Assembly: GCA_037042185.1 (NCBI GenBank)
Contig: JAXQJY010000023.1
Coordinates: forward strand, 372,001-436,000
Direction: 5' to 3'
DNA from: Sordariomycetes sp. S80-01Y
Taxonomy: Eukaryota; Ascomycota; Sordariomycetes
DNA length: 64,000 bases
Every line of letters starts with the position of its first letter. Within the stretch, counting starts at the first letter, position 1. The notes beneath the pieces were generated by a model. The model did not search any database. It saw only the letters and a list, made by a program, of their open reading frames with translations, and was not told the origin of the DNA. The position numbers and the translations under genes were made by a program. Below, one piece after another: positions 12,446 through 23,699 of the stretch.

Positions 12446-14526
12446 ACGTGTCGTCCAAGGATCTGTGTACACGTCTTAATCAAGGGGCTTGGGAAACAAA
12501 AACAGGACTATGGGACAATCATCCAGCATTGGATACGGTGTTCGGCGTTGGCTCCTCCACATCACTTTGACACTCTTTTATCAACGATCACGTCGGCGGT
12601 CTCCAATCCTTTACTACGCTCATCATCACCATCATTATTCGCTCCTCTGCGCCCGTCGACGCCCTTTCGAGCAGATACCCATTCGGCTTGTTACACGTAC
12701 ATCACAAAATTCTTTGCCTTTCAATTCGTTCAAGACATCAGCACCGAAGCGATATCAATACCCCCTATTCATTCATAGACTGAGAATGCCAAGCGCGTTT
12801 TCCATTCGCATCACTCTTTGCAGCAGCAGCAACCAGCGCAACTCAGAGACCAGCACACGCCCTTCTCTGCTGTTTGAAACTTTTCGCAGCATTTCCTTTG
12901 TTAGATTTGGGGATGGACGGGAAAAGACAAGAGGGCGTCATGGAAGATTTTTTGCCTATTTGCTGCCACCAGTTGGTAAAGTGGTGATCTTGATTTACGC
13001 AGGCACACCATACTTTTATATACACCATACTACTAGGATGACAATATTCATAATGCTAGCCGTCAGGAGCGGGCGGCTGGGGAAGCATGTACGGAGGGGG
13101 TGGGGTTGAATATATGGGATGAGATGAGAAGACGTTTCCGATCGCGATACATGTGAAACCCACACCAGACTCCTGAAAGTTTAGCTTCTAGAACCAGGCT
13201 GAGGTAAATCTCTGGATGAACGCATCCCGCATCACCGTCGAGCTACTCCTGCACCATGTCCAGGGACAGATCTGGGTGCCTGGCGAGCTCCCCACGTCCA
13301 GTAGGACACGATGACGGCGGCCACGTCTAGGCAGGCACATTCTGTCGTGCGAACCCCTAAAGACCTGACAGACAGGCTGTCCGATTGTCGGGGACCTGAT
13401 TGTCGGAGAATCCCCAGGGCGGAGATCTTTTTATAGTTGTGGTAGTTCACCACAAGCCCGTTCCTGACGAACTTTTGTTCGTAGCTACTTCGTACGTGCC
13501 TAGACCGAGACGGGGCGTGGGAGGGATGACGATACATGTCAGACGCCGCATGCCCATCGCCTTGTTCTCCAGTCCGCGAGCCCTCTCTTCTGCCCACCGC
13601 CTCGGTTAGTTTATATCCGCGCCGGGTTGCGCACCATTAGGGCAACCTACTTTACTTCAGCTATTGCTATCCATTCTGCTGTCGTTTCCAGCGTGGAAAG
13701 AGCAGAGAGCACCGTCTGAAGCGGCAAGCGTAACCGGCGGCACCCCGCATTCCCCGACCGGTCACGACGCGGACTTGTCTCCCGTCCTCCACTGCAAGAA
13801 ATCTGTTCAGCTGCGACCGAGTCCCTCTGCGCGCGCGCGACGCTGACCCCTCGGCCGATCCTTGACCTCGATTCTTCTCGACGTTTCATCGCCATCTCCA
13901 GCCACGAAGGATCTGTTCCCCCATCTGAACCATTGAGCTCAGCCACACTCTGTCCGTCGATCCAGCTCCAGCCTGTCCGACCGCTGCGGGTTTGAAGAGG
14001 TGGATCTGTAAGGGAAGAGGCTCGGTCGACCCAGGTGGATGAGTGAGGGGAACTTTGGAGCTTTCTTAAAGAGCTGTTCCTCCCGCGCGCGACGACACTA
14101 AACGCGATAAGGACGATACGACCCGACAGGCCAAGGCTGCTGGCTGCTGGCTGAACGGGGACACCCAGACGAGACTGCAGTCTTATGAGCGCTTTGAGCT
14201 GAGTTGACTGCCTGGAGCTGACTGCTATTCGGTGACGACGCGCTACGAGATCGGCAGTCAGATCTTTTCGAGTGGCATAAGACGACAGCACCTCACACGA
14301 AGACACGCGCCTGCAGCTTGGGCGGTCACCGCATGGAACTCGAGAACTCGGTTGGGCGGACATTGGTGATACGGTGAGACGGATTCTCATCTTTTCACCC
14401 AACGACGTACCCTCATCGTGAGCAGACGTTGTCGGCATCTCACCAACGATCACGGTGCGCGCACCACCCACAACAGCCCCCACACACCAGAACCCAGACT
14501 CAGGCTGCCCCAGCTCAACCACCATC
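12446..14526. other. intergenic; 3' UTR of kinase and long leader of Hsp70-like gene
   Basis: A 206-codon open frame at 12489-13109 directly follows the kinase stop but is His/Arg/Ser-rich without domain character and is best read as 3' UTR. A 324-codon minus frame at 13647-14621 overlaps the 5' end of the Hsp70-like gene on the other strand and also lacks character. An alternating GC run is at about 13828-13839. Confidence 0.55.
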
Positions 14527-16590
14527 ATGTCTTTCAACCTCCCCCTTCGTACCACGACGTCCAACACATCTGCGACAAGCGCCTCCTCAGCCCCTTCTCG
14601 GAGGAACCAAGAATCCCGCAATTACTTCACCTCCTACACCCCTGAGTCCTCCACTGAAGCCATCAACGGGCCCGTCCGCGAACCGGCACGCGAGCTGCCG
14701 TCACAGTCCGACCGACTCATCGTCGGCGTTGACTTTGGAACGACCTTCTCTGGTGTGGCGGCGGTGTACACGAGCACGCCTGATGATATAGAAATCATCA
14801 AGACCTGGCCTGGCGGCAACGGCATCACGAGTGACAAGGTCCCGACGGAGATCGCGTACGATGCACCCGTCAATGGGGCGAGCGGGAGTGAGCCGGTCAC
14901 GAAATGGGGGTTCCAGTTCAAGCCCGAGGAGTCGAGGCTAAGGTGTATCAAGCTCTTCCTGGACCGGTCACAGAAGCTGCCCTTCTACGTCAGTCCATTG
15001 GACACGGCAGCGCAGTTGAAGCGGTTCAACAAGAATGTCGTCGATGCGGTGAGCGACTACCTCACGCAGGTGTATAAGCACACGATGGACACCTTGACAC
15101 GAAGATACGGCGAGTCCTTCATGGCGAGCACAAGGGTCGAGTTCGTACTCACCTGCCCAGCGGTGTGGAGTGATGCCGCGAAGAACACAACCCTTCAAGC
15201 AGCGGAACGGGCGGGTATGGGAAGCAGGAGCGAGATCCAGATGATCAGCGAACCCGAGGCTGCCGCGGTGTATACTTTGAAGGCGATCCAGCCGAATCAT
15301 CTCAATGTCGGAGACAACTTCATCGTTTGTGATGCTGGCGGTGGCACTGTGGACTTGATTGCATACAAGATAATATCACTGAAACCATTGAGAGTCGAAG
15401 AGTCAGCCGTAGGCACAGGAGGGCTGTGCGGGAGTGCCTTCTTGAACTATCGATTCGAGGAGCATGTGCGCAACCGACTTGGCCAGACACGATTTGATGA
15501 GATGAAGGCCAAGAAAGGCAAAACATGGCAGATGGGACTCCGCTACTTTGAAGAGTTCGTGAAGCGCAACTTCAACGAAGACGAGCACCAAGAAGTCAAC
15601 ATCCCGTAAGATCTACCCCCGGTCCCAACGAAGCCCCCAGTATTGACGGCAGCAGATTCCCCGGCCTCCCGGACGATGAAGAGGCAGGTCTCGATTCAGG
15701 ATTCCTGGTGATGGATGCCGCGCAGATCAAGGAGATCTTCGAACCAGTCGTCAAAGAGGTGACCGATCTGGTCGCCGGCCAAGTCGCCGGCCTCCGCGCA
15801 AAGGGCGGCGTAGTATCCGGCATCGTTCTTGTCGGCGGCTTCGGACAGAGCGACTACCTGTACAGACGTCTGAAGGGGAACTTCACGTCAGCCGCGCCGC
15901 CCCCCTACAGCGAGCGCCCAACCCACGCTACCGCCAATGCCATCACGGAGAGCGGCAGCATAGAGGTCATGCAGCCGGTGTATGCGTGGACAGCTGTCGT
16001 CCGGGGCGCGGTCCTCAGGGGCTTGGAAGGGAACATGGTCATCAGTCGCAAGTCGAGGATGTTTTACGGCACGAGCTATGCGACCGTCTACGACGAGGAC
16101 AAGCATACTGTTAGTGAGCGATACTGGAGTCCGCTGTGGGAAAGGTGGATGGTCAGCGACCGGATGCAGTGGCACATCGCAAAGGTAAGTCCCCTTTCTT
16201 CCCCCTAGGACCCCACCGTCGGTCACCATCGTGTCGGGTAGATGCTAACCAACGCAGGGCGAATCTCTCTCACCGCTGAGTCCGATTGCGTTCCACTACA
16301 CGCGCAACTTCCGCCCGGGCCAGTCCCTGATCGTGACGGACGACCTCATCGCATGCGACGCGGACGAACCACCGGCGGCCTACACGCGGGACCTGATCCA
16401 CGTCTGCACCCTGACGACGGACCTGAACGCGGTGCCTCGGAGCCTCTTCACGCGGCTCACGACGACGAGGGGCGTGGAATTCGACAATCTCGACTTCACG
16501 CTCGAGATGATTGTCGACAGCGCGGGGCTGGGGTTCGAGTTGAAGGTGGACGGAGTCAGGTACGGGCGGGTCGAAGCGGAGTTCCACTGA
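14527..16590 (+). CDS. Hsp70-family ATPase, HSPA12-like
   Basis: Three exons (14527-15605, 15656-16184, 16258-16590) encode 646 aa. The actin-like ATPase signatures are intact: phosphate-1 VDFGTTFSG (~68-76), phosphate-2 DAGGGTVDL (~269-277) and adenosine motif VGGFGQSDYL (~419-428). The usual Hsp70 substrate-binding domain and C-terminal EEVD are absent; instead a ~150-residue beta-rich-looking tail follows. This layout matches the divergent Hsp70/HSPA12-like proteins that are expanded in filamentous fungi and whose clients are unknown. The first ~60 residues are Ser/Thr/Arg-rich and probably disordered. An ATG 24 codons upstream (14455) is in frame, but the 14527 ATG has the better context (accatcATGtct). 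Function beyond nucleotide binding is inference. Confidence 0.9.
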
Positions 16591-16901
16591 GGGGGGGTGA
16601 CACGCAAACAACTGGAAGTTGGAGGGACGCTCAGCAGCTCAGAGCTGCCGTCAAGATATGCATACGACAGCGATAGAGCAAGATTCGGCTGCCCTTTTGG
16701 TCAGGTAGAAGGGCTGGGCGCAGCAAATGCCCCCCCTGAAGTGCATGGATACGGTGTATATGGTTGGAAGACGCAGACACAACTTACCATTTAAAAAAGC
16801 AGACCAAGAATCTGCCATCCCCCTTCTATGTCCCTCTATGCTCTATATCTATACCCAGACCAACCGAACCTATGCCAGGCCATATCTAACCCGATAACGT
16901 G
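16591..16901. other. short convergent intergenic spacer
   Basis: It separates the stop codons of the Hsp70-like gene (+) and the SET-domain gene (-). Only 3' UTR sequence is expected and nothing else is visible. Confidence 0.6.
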
Positions 16902-17181
16902 TCATTGCGCCAGCCCATCCTCCAACGTGATGCTCATGCTCTCCAGCGTAGCCTCGAGCACGGCCCTGCAGCGCTGCCTGTACTCGAGCGCCAGCGCCTG
17001 CTTCCCGCTCAGCGCCGCGAGCTCGTCCTCGCCGACCTCGACGTCCGTCTCCTCGAGCCGCTCGAGCTCCTGCAGGACCTTGTTCTGGACGACGGCGAGG
17101 GTGTGCTCCAGCTTCTCCCGCGCGGCGTCCTCGGCTCCGACGTCCCCCGTGAAGAAGCGCGCCTGACGCTGCTCCTCCTCA

Positions 17182-17212
<31 letters not shown>

Positions 17213-18329
17213 CGGCGGTCGGGAGGATGCGCGCGCGCTCGTCGGGCGGCGTGAGCGTGCAGAAGATGTCCCACACCATGTCGGCCTGCACGTGCGCGAA
17301 GGCGGCGAGCATGCGCCTGCCCGGGGGCATCGGCACGTGCAGCCTGGTCCGGTGCCGCCCCAGCAGCGACGACGGGTGGTCCATGGGCCGCCGCGAGATG
17401 TAGTACTCCTCGCTGGCCTTGGGGTCGTCGGTGCGCTTGCGGACGTGGGTGTAGTCGTTGTGCAGGGCGTCGGTGGGCGGGATCATGAAGCCGTAGCCCA
17501 GGAGCAGCTCGGCGTTGGTCTTGATGCTGTAGTTGTTGAAGACCTGCTGCCCGGGGGCGTGCTCCCTGCCGACGCGCAGCTCGCACGAGGACCGGCCCGC
17601 CGAGCTTGAGGCCTGGAGCTCCCACCGGACGGGCGCCGTCATGTCGTGGTTCCCGAGGTCGAAGACGGGCAGCAGAACGGAGAAGTCGTCGATGGCCACC
17701 CCCCGCGGCAGCGCGTCGGCCTCTGCGTCGCTCAGGACCAGCGAGGGACGGAAGCTGCGCGAGGAGAAGACGCAGTAGGCCCACTCGTACAGCCTCCTGG
17801 TGATGGCCCTGTCCGTCTCGTCGCCGTAGAGCTTGAGCAGCTCCCTGGCGGCGTCCCACTCCCTGTCGACGTCGCCCCTGATCTTGTCCAGCCCGACCTC
17901 GACGTTGGTGCCCTCGAGCAGCTCGCGCTCCTCCCTGTCCCAGAAGGGCGGCAGGGCCCAGGCCTCAGCGTCCTCCGGATCTGCCAGGGCTGCGACGTAG
18001 GGATGCCAGAAGGAGGCTCTCCCCAGGAGGTGGTGCTTGGCCAGCAGCAGACGGCCGAGGGCGTGGGGGGGCGTCCTGTCCAGCAGCTCGCGGGGCAGGG
18101 AGTGCGCGGGGTCGTAGTGCGGGGACCCCGGCAGGGCGTCGAGGTAGGAGAAGCTCAGATGGGTGGGAAGGGCGACGACGGGCTCCCAGGGGGCCAGGGG
18201 CTCTGGGGCGTCGGGCCTGACGCGAAAGGAGAGGCCGGTGGTGGGGTCGCCGTAGATTTCGACGTTGGGGTGCAGGACGTTGCCGTGGGAGGAGGCCCAG
18301 GCGAGGAGGTCGGGGATGGGGTCCCCCAT
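16902..18329 (-). CDS. SET-domain protein lysine methyltransferase (SETD3/RKM class)
   Basis: A single exon of 475 aa. The split-SET features are present: WAYCVFSSRSF (~183-193), PVFDLGNHD with the Asn-His pair of the S-adenosylmethionine site (N228-H229), and NNYSIKTNAELLLGYGF (~265-281) with the catalytic-region Tyr. A helical C-terminal half like the Rubisco-LSMT substrate-binding domain follows, ending in a long heptad-rich helix. Enzymes of this class methylate ribosomal proteins, eEF1A or actin; the substrate here is unknown. A (GS)5 run (~373-382) is encoded by a hexanucleotide repeat. The gene is extremely GC-rich, so several long antisense frames appear across it and are not real. 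Its promoter region is shared with the Nudix gene. Confidence 0.87.
17182..17211. repeat. hexanucleotide microsatellite (GACCCC)5 inside the SET gene
   Basis: Five perfect copies encode alternating Gly-Ser on the minus strand. Copy-number change would alter linker length in steps of two residues without a frameshift. Confidence 0.9.
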
Positions 18330-18910
18330 GATGAGGAGGAGGAGGAGGGTGAAGGAAATGAGTGAGCGAGCAGAGGAGAGATTAAAGGAGTGAGCGAAGA
18401 GAGTGAGGTGAATAAAAAGACTGATAGTCAGGGTTGCTGAAGGTATGACGCTGATGGTGGGGCGGGAGGCTTGACATACATGCTGGCGTGCCTTCCCTAG
18501 GCAAGCCTAGATAGGGCACTACGTGCTGTACTAAGTACTTAGTAGGCGTTCCTGGGGTGTCTGGTGCGACGCTGGCACGCTGCGGCTGTGGCGGCTCTTC
18601 ATGTACATCAGCATTTGCCTACCGCTGCGTCGGTACTGCTGCCGGGAACGCAGCGTAGGCCCTGTACGCAGTACTAGGCGTAGCGGCATTCAAGACAGCA
18701 CTAAGGTAGTCGTGCTCTGCGGCTCATGCACGAGCTCCACCAACGGATCCCCAGCAGTACGTGATGCGCCAGCACAAGTCCCAAGACACATCTTGGACTC
18801 CATTCCCAGACAACATAGATCTAGAGAGCTGCCACTAAGTACTATATACCAGGCTTGCTGCTACATAGTGCTGTTCGCAGTGCCTTGACCAGGCGCACAA
18901 CTAAGCTGCC
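18330..18910. promoter_or_regulatory. divergent promoter region, SET / Nudix
   Basis: These 581 bases lie between two start codons pointing away from each other. They are rich in short TACTAAGTAC/AGTACTAGG-like words, including the palindrome at 18529-18544, and in CCTAGG-type words around 18494-18512. No TATA box is evident close to either start. Confidence 0.5.
18529..18544. promoter_or_regulatory. 16-bp perfect palindrome TACTAAGTACTTAGTA
   Basis: It is self-complementary over all 16 bases. Half-site-like copies recur at 18670-18676 (AGTACTAG) and 18834-18842 (ACTAAGTAC) in the same divergent spacer. A dimeric regulator site is possible; unproven. Confidence 0.45.
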
Positions 18911-19870
18911 ATGCCACCCCCCTCCCTCCTCGACCTCATCACGGCCGTCGACAACGTGCCCCTCGACTTCGCCGCCAACCACGACCCCTTCATCCCGCTG
19001 CACCTCTCGCCCTCCTCGCCGCGTCCGCACGGCTACGTCCACCCGCGCACCGTTGCCTCGCTGCCGTGGCCGTCCTCCTTCGTCATCACCGGCAGCGCCG
19101 TCACCGTCGTCGCCGCCCCGGACGGCGTCTCCTTCACCGAGCACGTCAACTCGGCGCTGCAGGACGCCGTCGACGCCGCCATCCGCTGCGATGCCTTTCC
19201 CATGCTGAGGGGCCACTCTGAGCACTTCCGCATCCTGGGCGCCGGGGACGCGCCCGGCGACATCGTCCAGGTTGAGCGCTTCGCCGCCTCCCTCTTCGGC
19301 ATCGCGACCCGCGGCGCCCACTGCACCGCCTACACCAGGGGTCCCGACGGGCGGCTCGAGGGCATCTGGGTCGCCCGCCGCTCCAGCCACCTCTTCTCCT
19401 ACCCGGGCAAGCTGGACAGCACCGTCGCGGGCGGCGTCAAGTCCACCGACACGCCCACGGGGTGCATCCTGGCCGAGGCCCAGGAGGAAGCCTCCCTGCC
19501 CGCCTCGCTCGTCACGCCGCTGCTGCGGTCCGTCGGCGTCCTCACCCTCGCCAACAGGAGCCGCGCCACCGACCTCTTCCACTCCGAGATCCTGTACGTC
19601 TACGACATGGAGCTGGCCGCCGAGCACAGGTCGCTCCTGAAGCCGGGCGACGACGAGGTCGAGGAGTTCGTGCTCATGGGCGTCGACGACGTGAGGCGGC
19701 GCATGGCCGCCGGCGAGTTCAAGCCCAACGTCTGCCCCGTCCTCATCGACTTCCTGGTGAGGCACGGCGTCGTCACGCCGGAGACGGAGGGCGAGGGGTC
19801 CTACGTGCGCATCTGCTCCAGGCTGAGGAGGCAGCTGCCCGTGCCGCTGTCGCTTGACGAGGTGGCGTAG
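18911..19870 (+). CDS. Nudix hydrolase, DUF4743/Tnr3-like
   Basis: A single exon of 319 aa. An N-terminal ~130-residue domain precedes the Nudix fold, as in the eukaryotic DUF4743-Nudix proteins (yeast YJR142W and the C-terminal part of fission yeast Tnr3), which act on oxidised thiamine diphosphates. The Nudix box lies at ~174-196: GG starts it and AEAQEEASL ends it, keeping the Glu-x-x-Glu-Glu metal ligands. The first half is degenerate: Asp replaces the usual Glu at box position 7 and the Arg before the first Glu is Ala. Activity is therefore probable but less certain. The start ATG has context tgccATGcca. It is divergent from the SET gene and shares its very high GC. Confidence 0.85.
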   Translation: MPPPSLLDLITAVDNVPLDFAANHDPFIPLHLSPSSPRPHGYVHPRTVASLPWPSSFVITGSAVTVVAAPDGVSFTEHVNSALQDAVDAAIRCDAFPMLRGHSEHFRILGAGDAPGDIVQVERFAASLFGIATRGAHCTAYTRGPDGRLEGIWVARRSSHLFSYPGKLDSTVAGGVKSTDTPTGCILAEAQEEASLPASLVTPLLRSVGVLTLANRSRATDLFHSEILYVYDMELAAEHRSLLKPGDDEVEEFVLMGVDDVRRRMAAGEFKPNVCPVLIDFLVRHGVVTPETEGEGSYVRICSRLRRQLPVPLSLDEVA

Positions 19871-20755
19871 GCCCTGGTGGAGGGGAAAAGGGGGGATCTG
19901 TTGGGGAGGTGATGAGGCAAGGCAAGGCGGCGTGTGGAGGGCGTCCTCTAGAATTGAGGCAAACGACAGGATAGATGTCTGTTTGACAACGCGCACAAAC
20001 AGTAGACAGAGGCGTATGAACGTCCGTCACATACACAAACCGCCTGTTTGCCTGCGTGAACCGACAGAGCGACTCACCTTGTGACCTGAGGCCGGCGTGT
20101 TTGCCGCTGCCCTTTGCCTTGCACATCACATCACCTTAAGCTGCGGTTCATCATCCTGCAACTCTTCTTGAGCGCTCGTCGACACCTAAAGCCGGGAGTC
20201 CCGTAACATCTTCACGAGAGCTTCACGTCAGCCCAGGCAGGCCTGCAAATAATCTTATACAGTGGTATCATTCCTATCGTCTTCCTACACGGGCGCCTAC
20301 TGCCAACCCAATCCCCGCTCGAGCCCACCGACAGTGTCTCCGCCCTTTGAGCCAACCGACCTTCTCGCCCTCTGTCAAACTTCCTCTGCACTCTCTTACA
20401 CCGAGCAACTCTGAAGCGAGCAACCAGCGTTCAGCAAGGTGCTATTCGCCTGAGCCAAAAATCAAGAGAAAATAACCCCCGACATCCTCGACTAACGTCA
20501 TCCTCAGCACTGGCGCGAAATACGCGCCCAAAGAGAAAAATGTGCAGCAAAATCGAAAAAACCAAAGCGCCGCCTACGACGGACACCCTGCCCGCCACGG
20601 CTTTTCCCTCCCTCTCAGTGCCATCCAAAACGATATTATTTCTTGCGCCGCAAGACGCCCGCACTCCGAAGCGTTAAATTCGTACACGTCCCCCTGACAT
20701 TGAAACGTAAAGCGTTCTCGTAGACGAGGGGAGCAGACCATCCGATGCGGTGACC
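19871..20755. other. intergenic, between convergent genes
   Basis: About 0.9 kb lies between the Nudix stop (+) and the Bdf1 stop (-). A pyrimidine-rich tract occupies ~20280-20420. No gene-like frame or repeat is seen. Confidence 0.55.
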
Positions 20756-23699
20756 TTATTCCTCCTCGGACGACGAGTCATCCGAGTCGTCGTTGTGCTG
20801 CAGCATGGACGACTCGGGCTGCGGCGACATCTGAGGCTCGGCTGTGCCGTCCTTGTATTGCTCGCGTAGCGCCTGGAGCTGAGCGATGCGGGCTTCCTGC
20901 TCAGATGCGCTCATGGGCTTATTCTTCTTGCTCTTAGGAGCGCCGCCGGATTGCTTGGTCGACGACTTGGGCATCTCGGGCGACGAAGGGGCTGCTTGGA
21001 CGGCGTTGTCCTTACCGAAGCCGGGTAGCACCCGCTTGCACATCTCCCAGAGCTTGAGCAGAGCTTCATGGCTCAGCTGGTCGATGTCCAGCTCAAGCTC
21101 ACCGTCGTCAGACTCCTATTACGCGAGGTGGTTAGTCAAGGTCATGCAGCGCTGTGCGAGGGAGCTTACCATCTGGCCGGTATCGCGCTTGATGATGTCG
21201 ATGGCCTTGTCCAGATTGGGGTATTCGAGGTCGTTGATGGCGTTGGCAATGTTGTCCTTGTCTGCGGCCGAGAGGTTCTTCTTCTTCTTTTGGCCTCCAC
21301 CGCCCGTCGCCTTCTTTGGCGCCGGCGCAGCACCCCCTGACTTGCGGCCACCGCCTCCGCCAGCGGCCTTCTTGGCCGGCTTCGCCTTCTTCGCCTTGCC
21401 ACCGCCGCTCTTCTGCTTGGCCTCGTTCAGCTTGAGCTTCGCATCTAACAAGGCCTTCTGAACCATATTCAGAACCTGCTGCTGGACGTCGATCATGCTC
21501 TGGTTGGGAGCTTCAGCGGCGAACAGGTCGGTCAGCTTCTGCGTTTCCTCCCGGTAGCGCACGTCGAGATCCTTGACCTCGCGCTCCCGGGCCTGGGTCG
21601 ATGCGTCAAAGACAACATCGCCATCGTCATCCTCATCCTCATCATCCTCTTCGTCGCTACCGGCAGAGGCGGACGGGGGAGGGGCCTGGGCTTTGCTGCG
21701 ACGGGCCAGCCACTTGTCCTTGTTCTTGATCAGAGTGTTGAACTGGTCCTCGAGGTTCTTGGCCGCGAAGGCGACTGGGTTCACAGTCGGATCCGTGCCC
21801 TGAGGCTTGCCGTTGAACTTGTATGCGTTCGCAAACACCAGTCGCATGAGCCTCTCGAATTCCTTCAGGGTGTTCACGTCGCCACTCGTGTGGATTCGGT
21901 GCGCGATCGTGCCAAAGTCCATTGGATTCGGGATCAGCGACCTGTAGTGAGGGATGTTCATGGCGATGGGGTCGACGGGCTCCTTGAACCAGATGGCCGG
22001 GGTGGCATTCTTCTTGGTGGTCAGCTCCGTGAGGATTTCGTCGGCGAATTGCATTTCAGGCTTGAGGTTGCTGCGGCTGTTGCCGTACTCAATCTCCTTG
22101 GGCTTCGTCGGGCGCGGAGTGCGCTTTGGCCGATCAGCCTCCGCAAGGGTCGACTGGCGCCGAGGCAGTGGTGCAGCTTTCGGAGCGGCATCCGCGGCGG
22201 GGCTACCAGCCTGGGCCTCTTCAGGCTTGACGAGCACGTTCCGCGGCTCCCTTGGCCGGCTAATCTTCTGCGTCGGCTTTGCCTTGACAGGCTCTGTCGC
22301 GGGTATAACCATGATATCGTCCCAGACCAAGCCAACGGCGTTGTGTGCAGACTTGGCCATGTCGTGGTCTACGCCGTTGAAGGTGATGCAGTTGTCGTAC
22401 ATCAGGGCCAATGCCAACTTGACCTCGCCAAACGTGTTGTACTTACCATCACGAAGGGCTTTGTCGATGTAACCTAGGTCCATAGGATGCTGGATCTTAG
22501 CCAGATACGGTTCCTTGAGACCGGGCCACAGAGTCACCACCGCGTCCCTGAAGTTCATTCCGTGTTTGGTCTTCTTCACGCGAGCCATGGCTTTCCTCAA
22601 GTCTCTGCGCTGGAACGGTTGGATCTGACGTGCGTTGAACTCAGGGTCGTTCCACTGGGGGAAGTCCTCGAAGTGCTTGAGAGCCGCTTCGCTCGGTTGC
22701 GGTAGGTCTGCAGGCGGAGGCGCAGGGGCGGACGCAGCTGGTGTAGATGCGTCACCCTCCTGTGTAGGCGTCTCTTTCTCCTCGGATTCCTTGGGCTCCG
22801 TGCGGGCCCGCTTTGGAGCCGGCTCCTCAACCGCATCGTCTTCACGCTCTCGAGCAATCTTAGTAGTAGAGACCTCGGCTGGCGCATCCGTCATGGACAC
22901 CTCGACGGACTGCTGCACGTTCGCCTCCACTGGCGAAGTGTCGCCTTCAGTCTCGATGTTGAGCTGCGATATGCTAGCAGGACCCAGGTCCACCTCTGAT
23001 GTGGGCAGCGCCGCATCGTCGGTCGATGATGGGATTTCTGCGGTTTGCGCGGTGCTGGCCTTCTTCTCCTCGGAAGAAGATGCAGGTACCACGACCTCGG
23101 TCTTGACGTCTTCTTGAGCAACGTCACCAGGCGTGGGGTTGGGCTTCTCGGTAGACGTGTCAGCCATTGTTTCGTCGGCAGACTCCGTCTTCTTTTCGGG
23201 CTCTGCGGGCGCAGCGGGTGATTCTCCAGCAGGCTGAGCTTCCGACATCTCAATGTCTTCCTTGGGAGTTCTAGCTTTGGATTCCTCAACTGGTGGCGAA
23301 ACGGGTGCAAGCGGCTCAGCAGTCGAGTCATTTGCCTTCGCGGCAAGTGACGAGTGCGCACCTCCTTCGGGATTCGACGCTGGTGGAGGCGCTGACTTAT
23401 CGCCATTTTCCTTCGGGGAGTCCTCTTTCGAGATGCCGTTGGTCCCGTGTCCTTCCGAGCCGGCGTCACCGTTGACTTGCGAGTCCTCTGTCGCCGCTGG
23501 GGTCTCGAGTTTGGATTCGGTGGGAGGAGTGCTGCGCGAGAAAATTAGTCTGGCTCGAGGGCGCGATGCGCGCAGCAGAGGATGCAGTGACTCACCCGTT
23601 CAGGTCGGCCTTCAGATCCTTGCTCAACGGAGTCTCGACGGGCTTTGCCTCGACGGACGGCGCAGGGGCGGCCGCAGCCTCCGGCGTTGGGGAAGCCAT
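20756..23699 (-). CDS. bdf1: double-bromodomain BET protein Bdf1
   Basis: Three exons on the minus strand (23596-23699, 21170-23531, 20756-21115) give 941 aa. Order: acidic Pro/Ser/Glu-rich N-terminus (1-320); bromodomain 1 (~340-444, HPMDLGYID and the acetyl-lysine Asn in FNG at ~420); bromodomain 2 (~526-639, NPMDFGTI and Asn in FNG at ~608); acidic patch and a charged helix (~660-740); a Lys/Ala/Gly-rich basic stretch; and a NET (extra-terminal) domain at ~785-855 ending in ELELDIDQLSHEALLKLWEM. The last intron (54 bp) cuts the NET domain, so the read-through frame alone misses its C-terminal half. A Ser/Glu tail (DDSDDSSSEEE) closes the protein. BET proteins read acetylated H4 and recruit TFIID/SWR1-type machinery. 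Bromodomain 1 lacks the classical PF-x-x-PVD turn, so it is the more divergent of the two. Confidence 0.93.

Noticed and set aside
12489-13109. 206-codon open frame after the kinase stop
   Set aside because: His/Arg/Ser-rich with no domain; best read as 3' UTR.
13647-14621. 324-codon open frame on the minus strand
   Set aside because: It overlaps the start of the Hsp70-like gene antisense, is Arg/Ser-rich and shows no family pattern.
17179-18365. Long frames on both strands across the SET gene
   Set aside because: Only the 475-aa frame contains the SET motifs; the others are shadows.
18842-19996. 384-codon minus-strand frame across the Nudix gene
   Set aside because: Antisense shadow produced by the very high GC content; the plus strand has the Nudix box.
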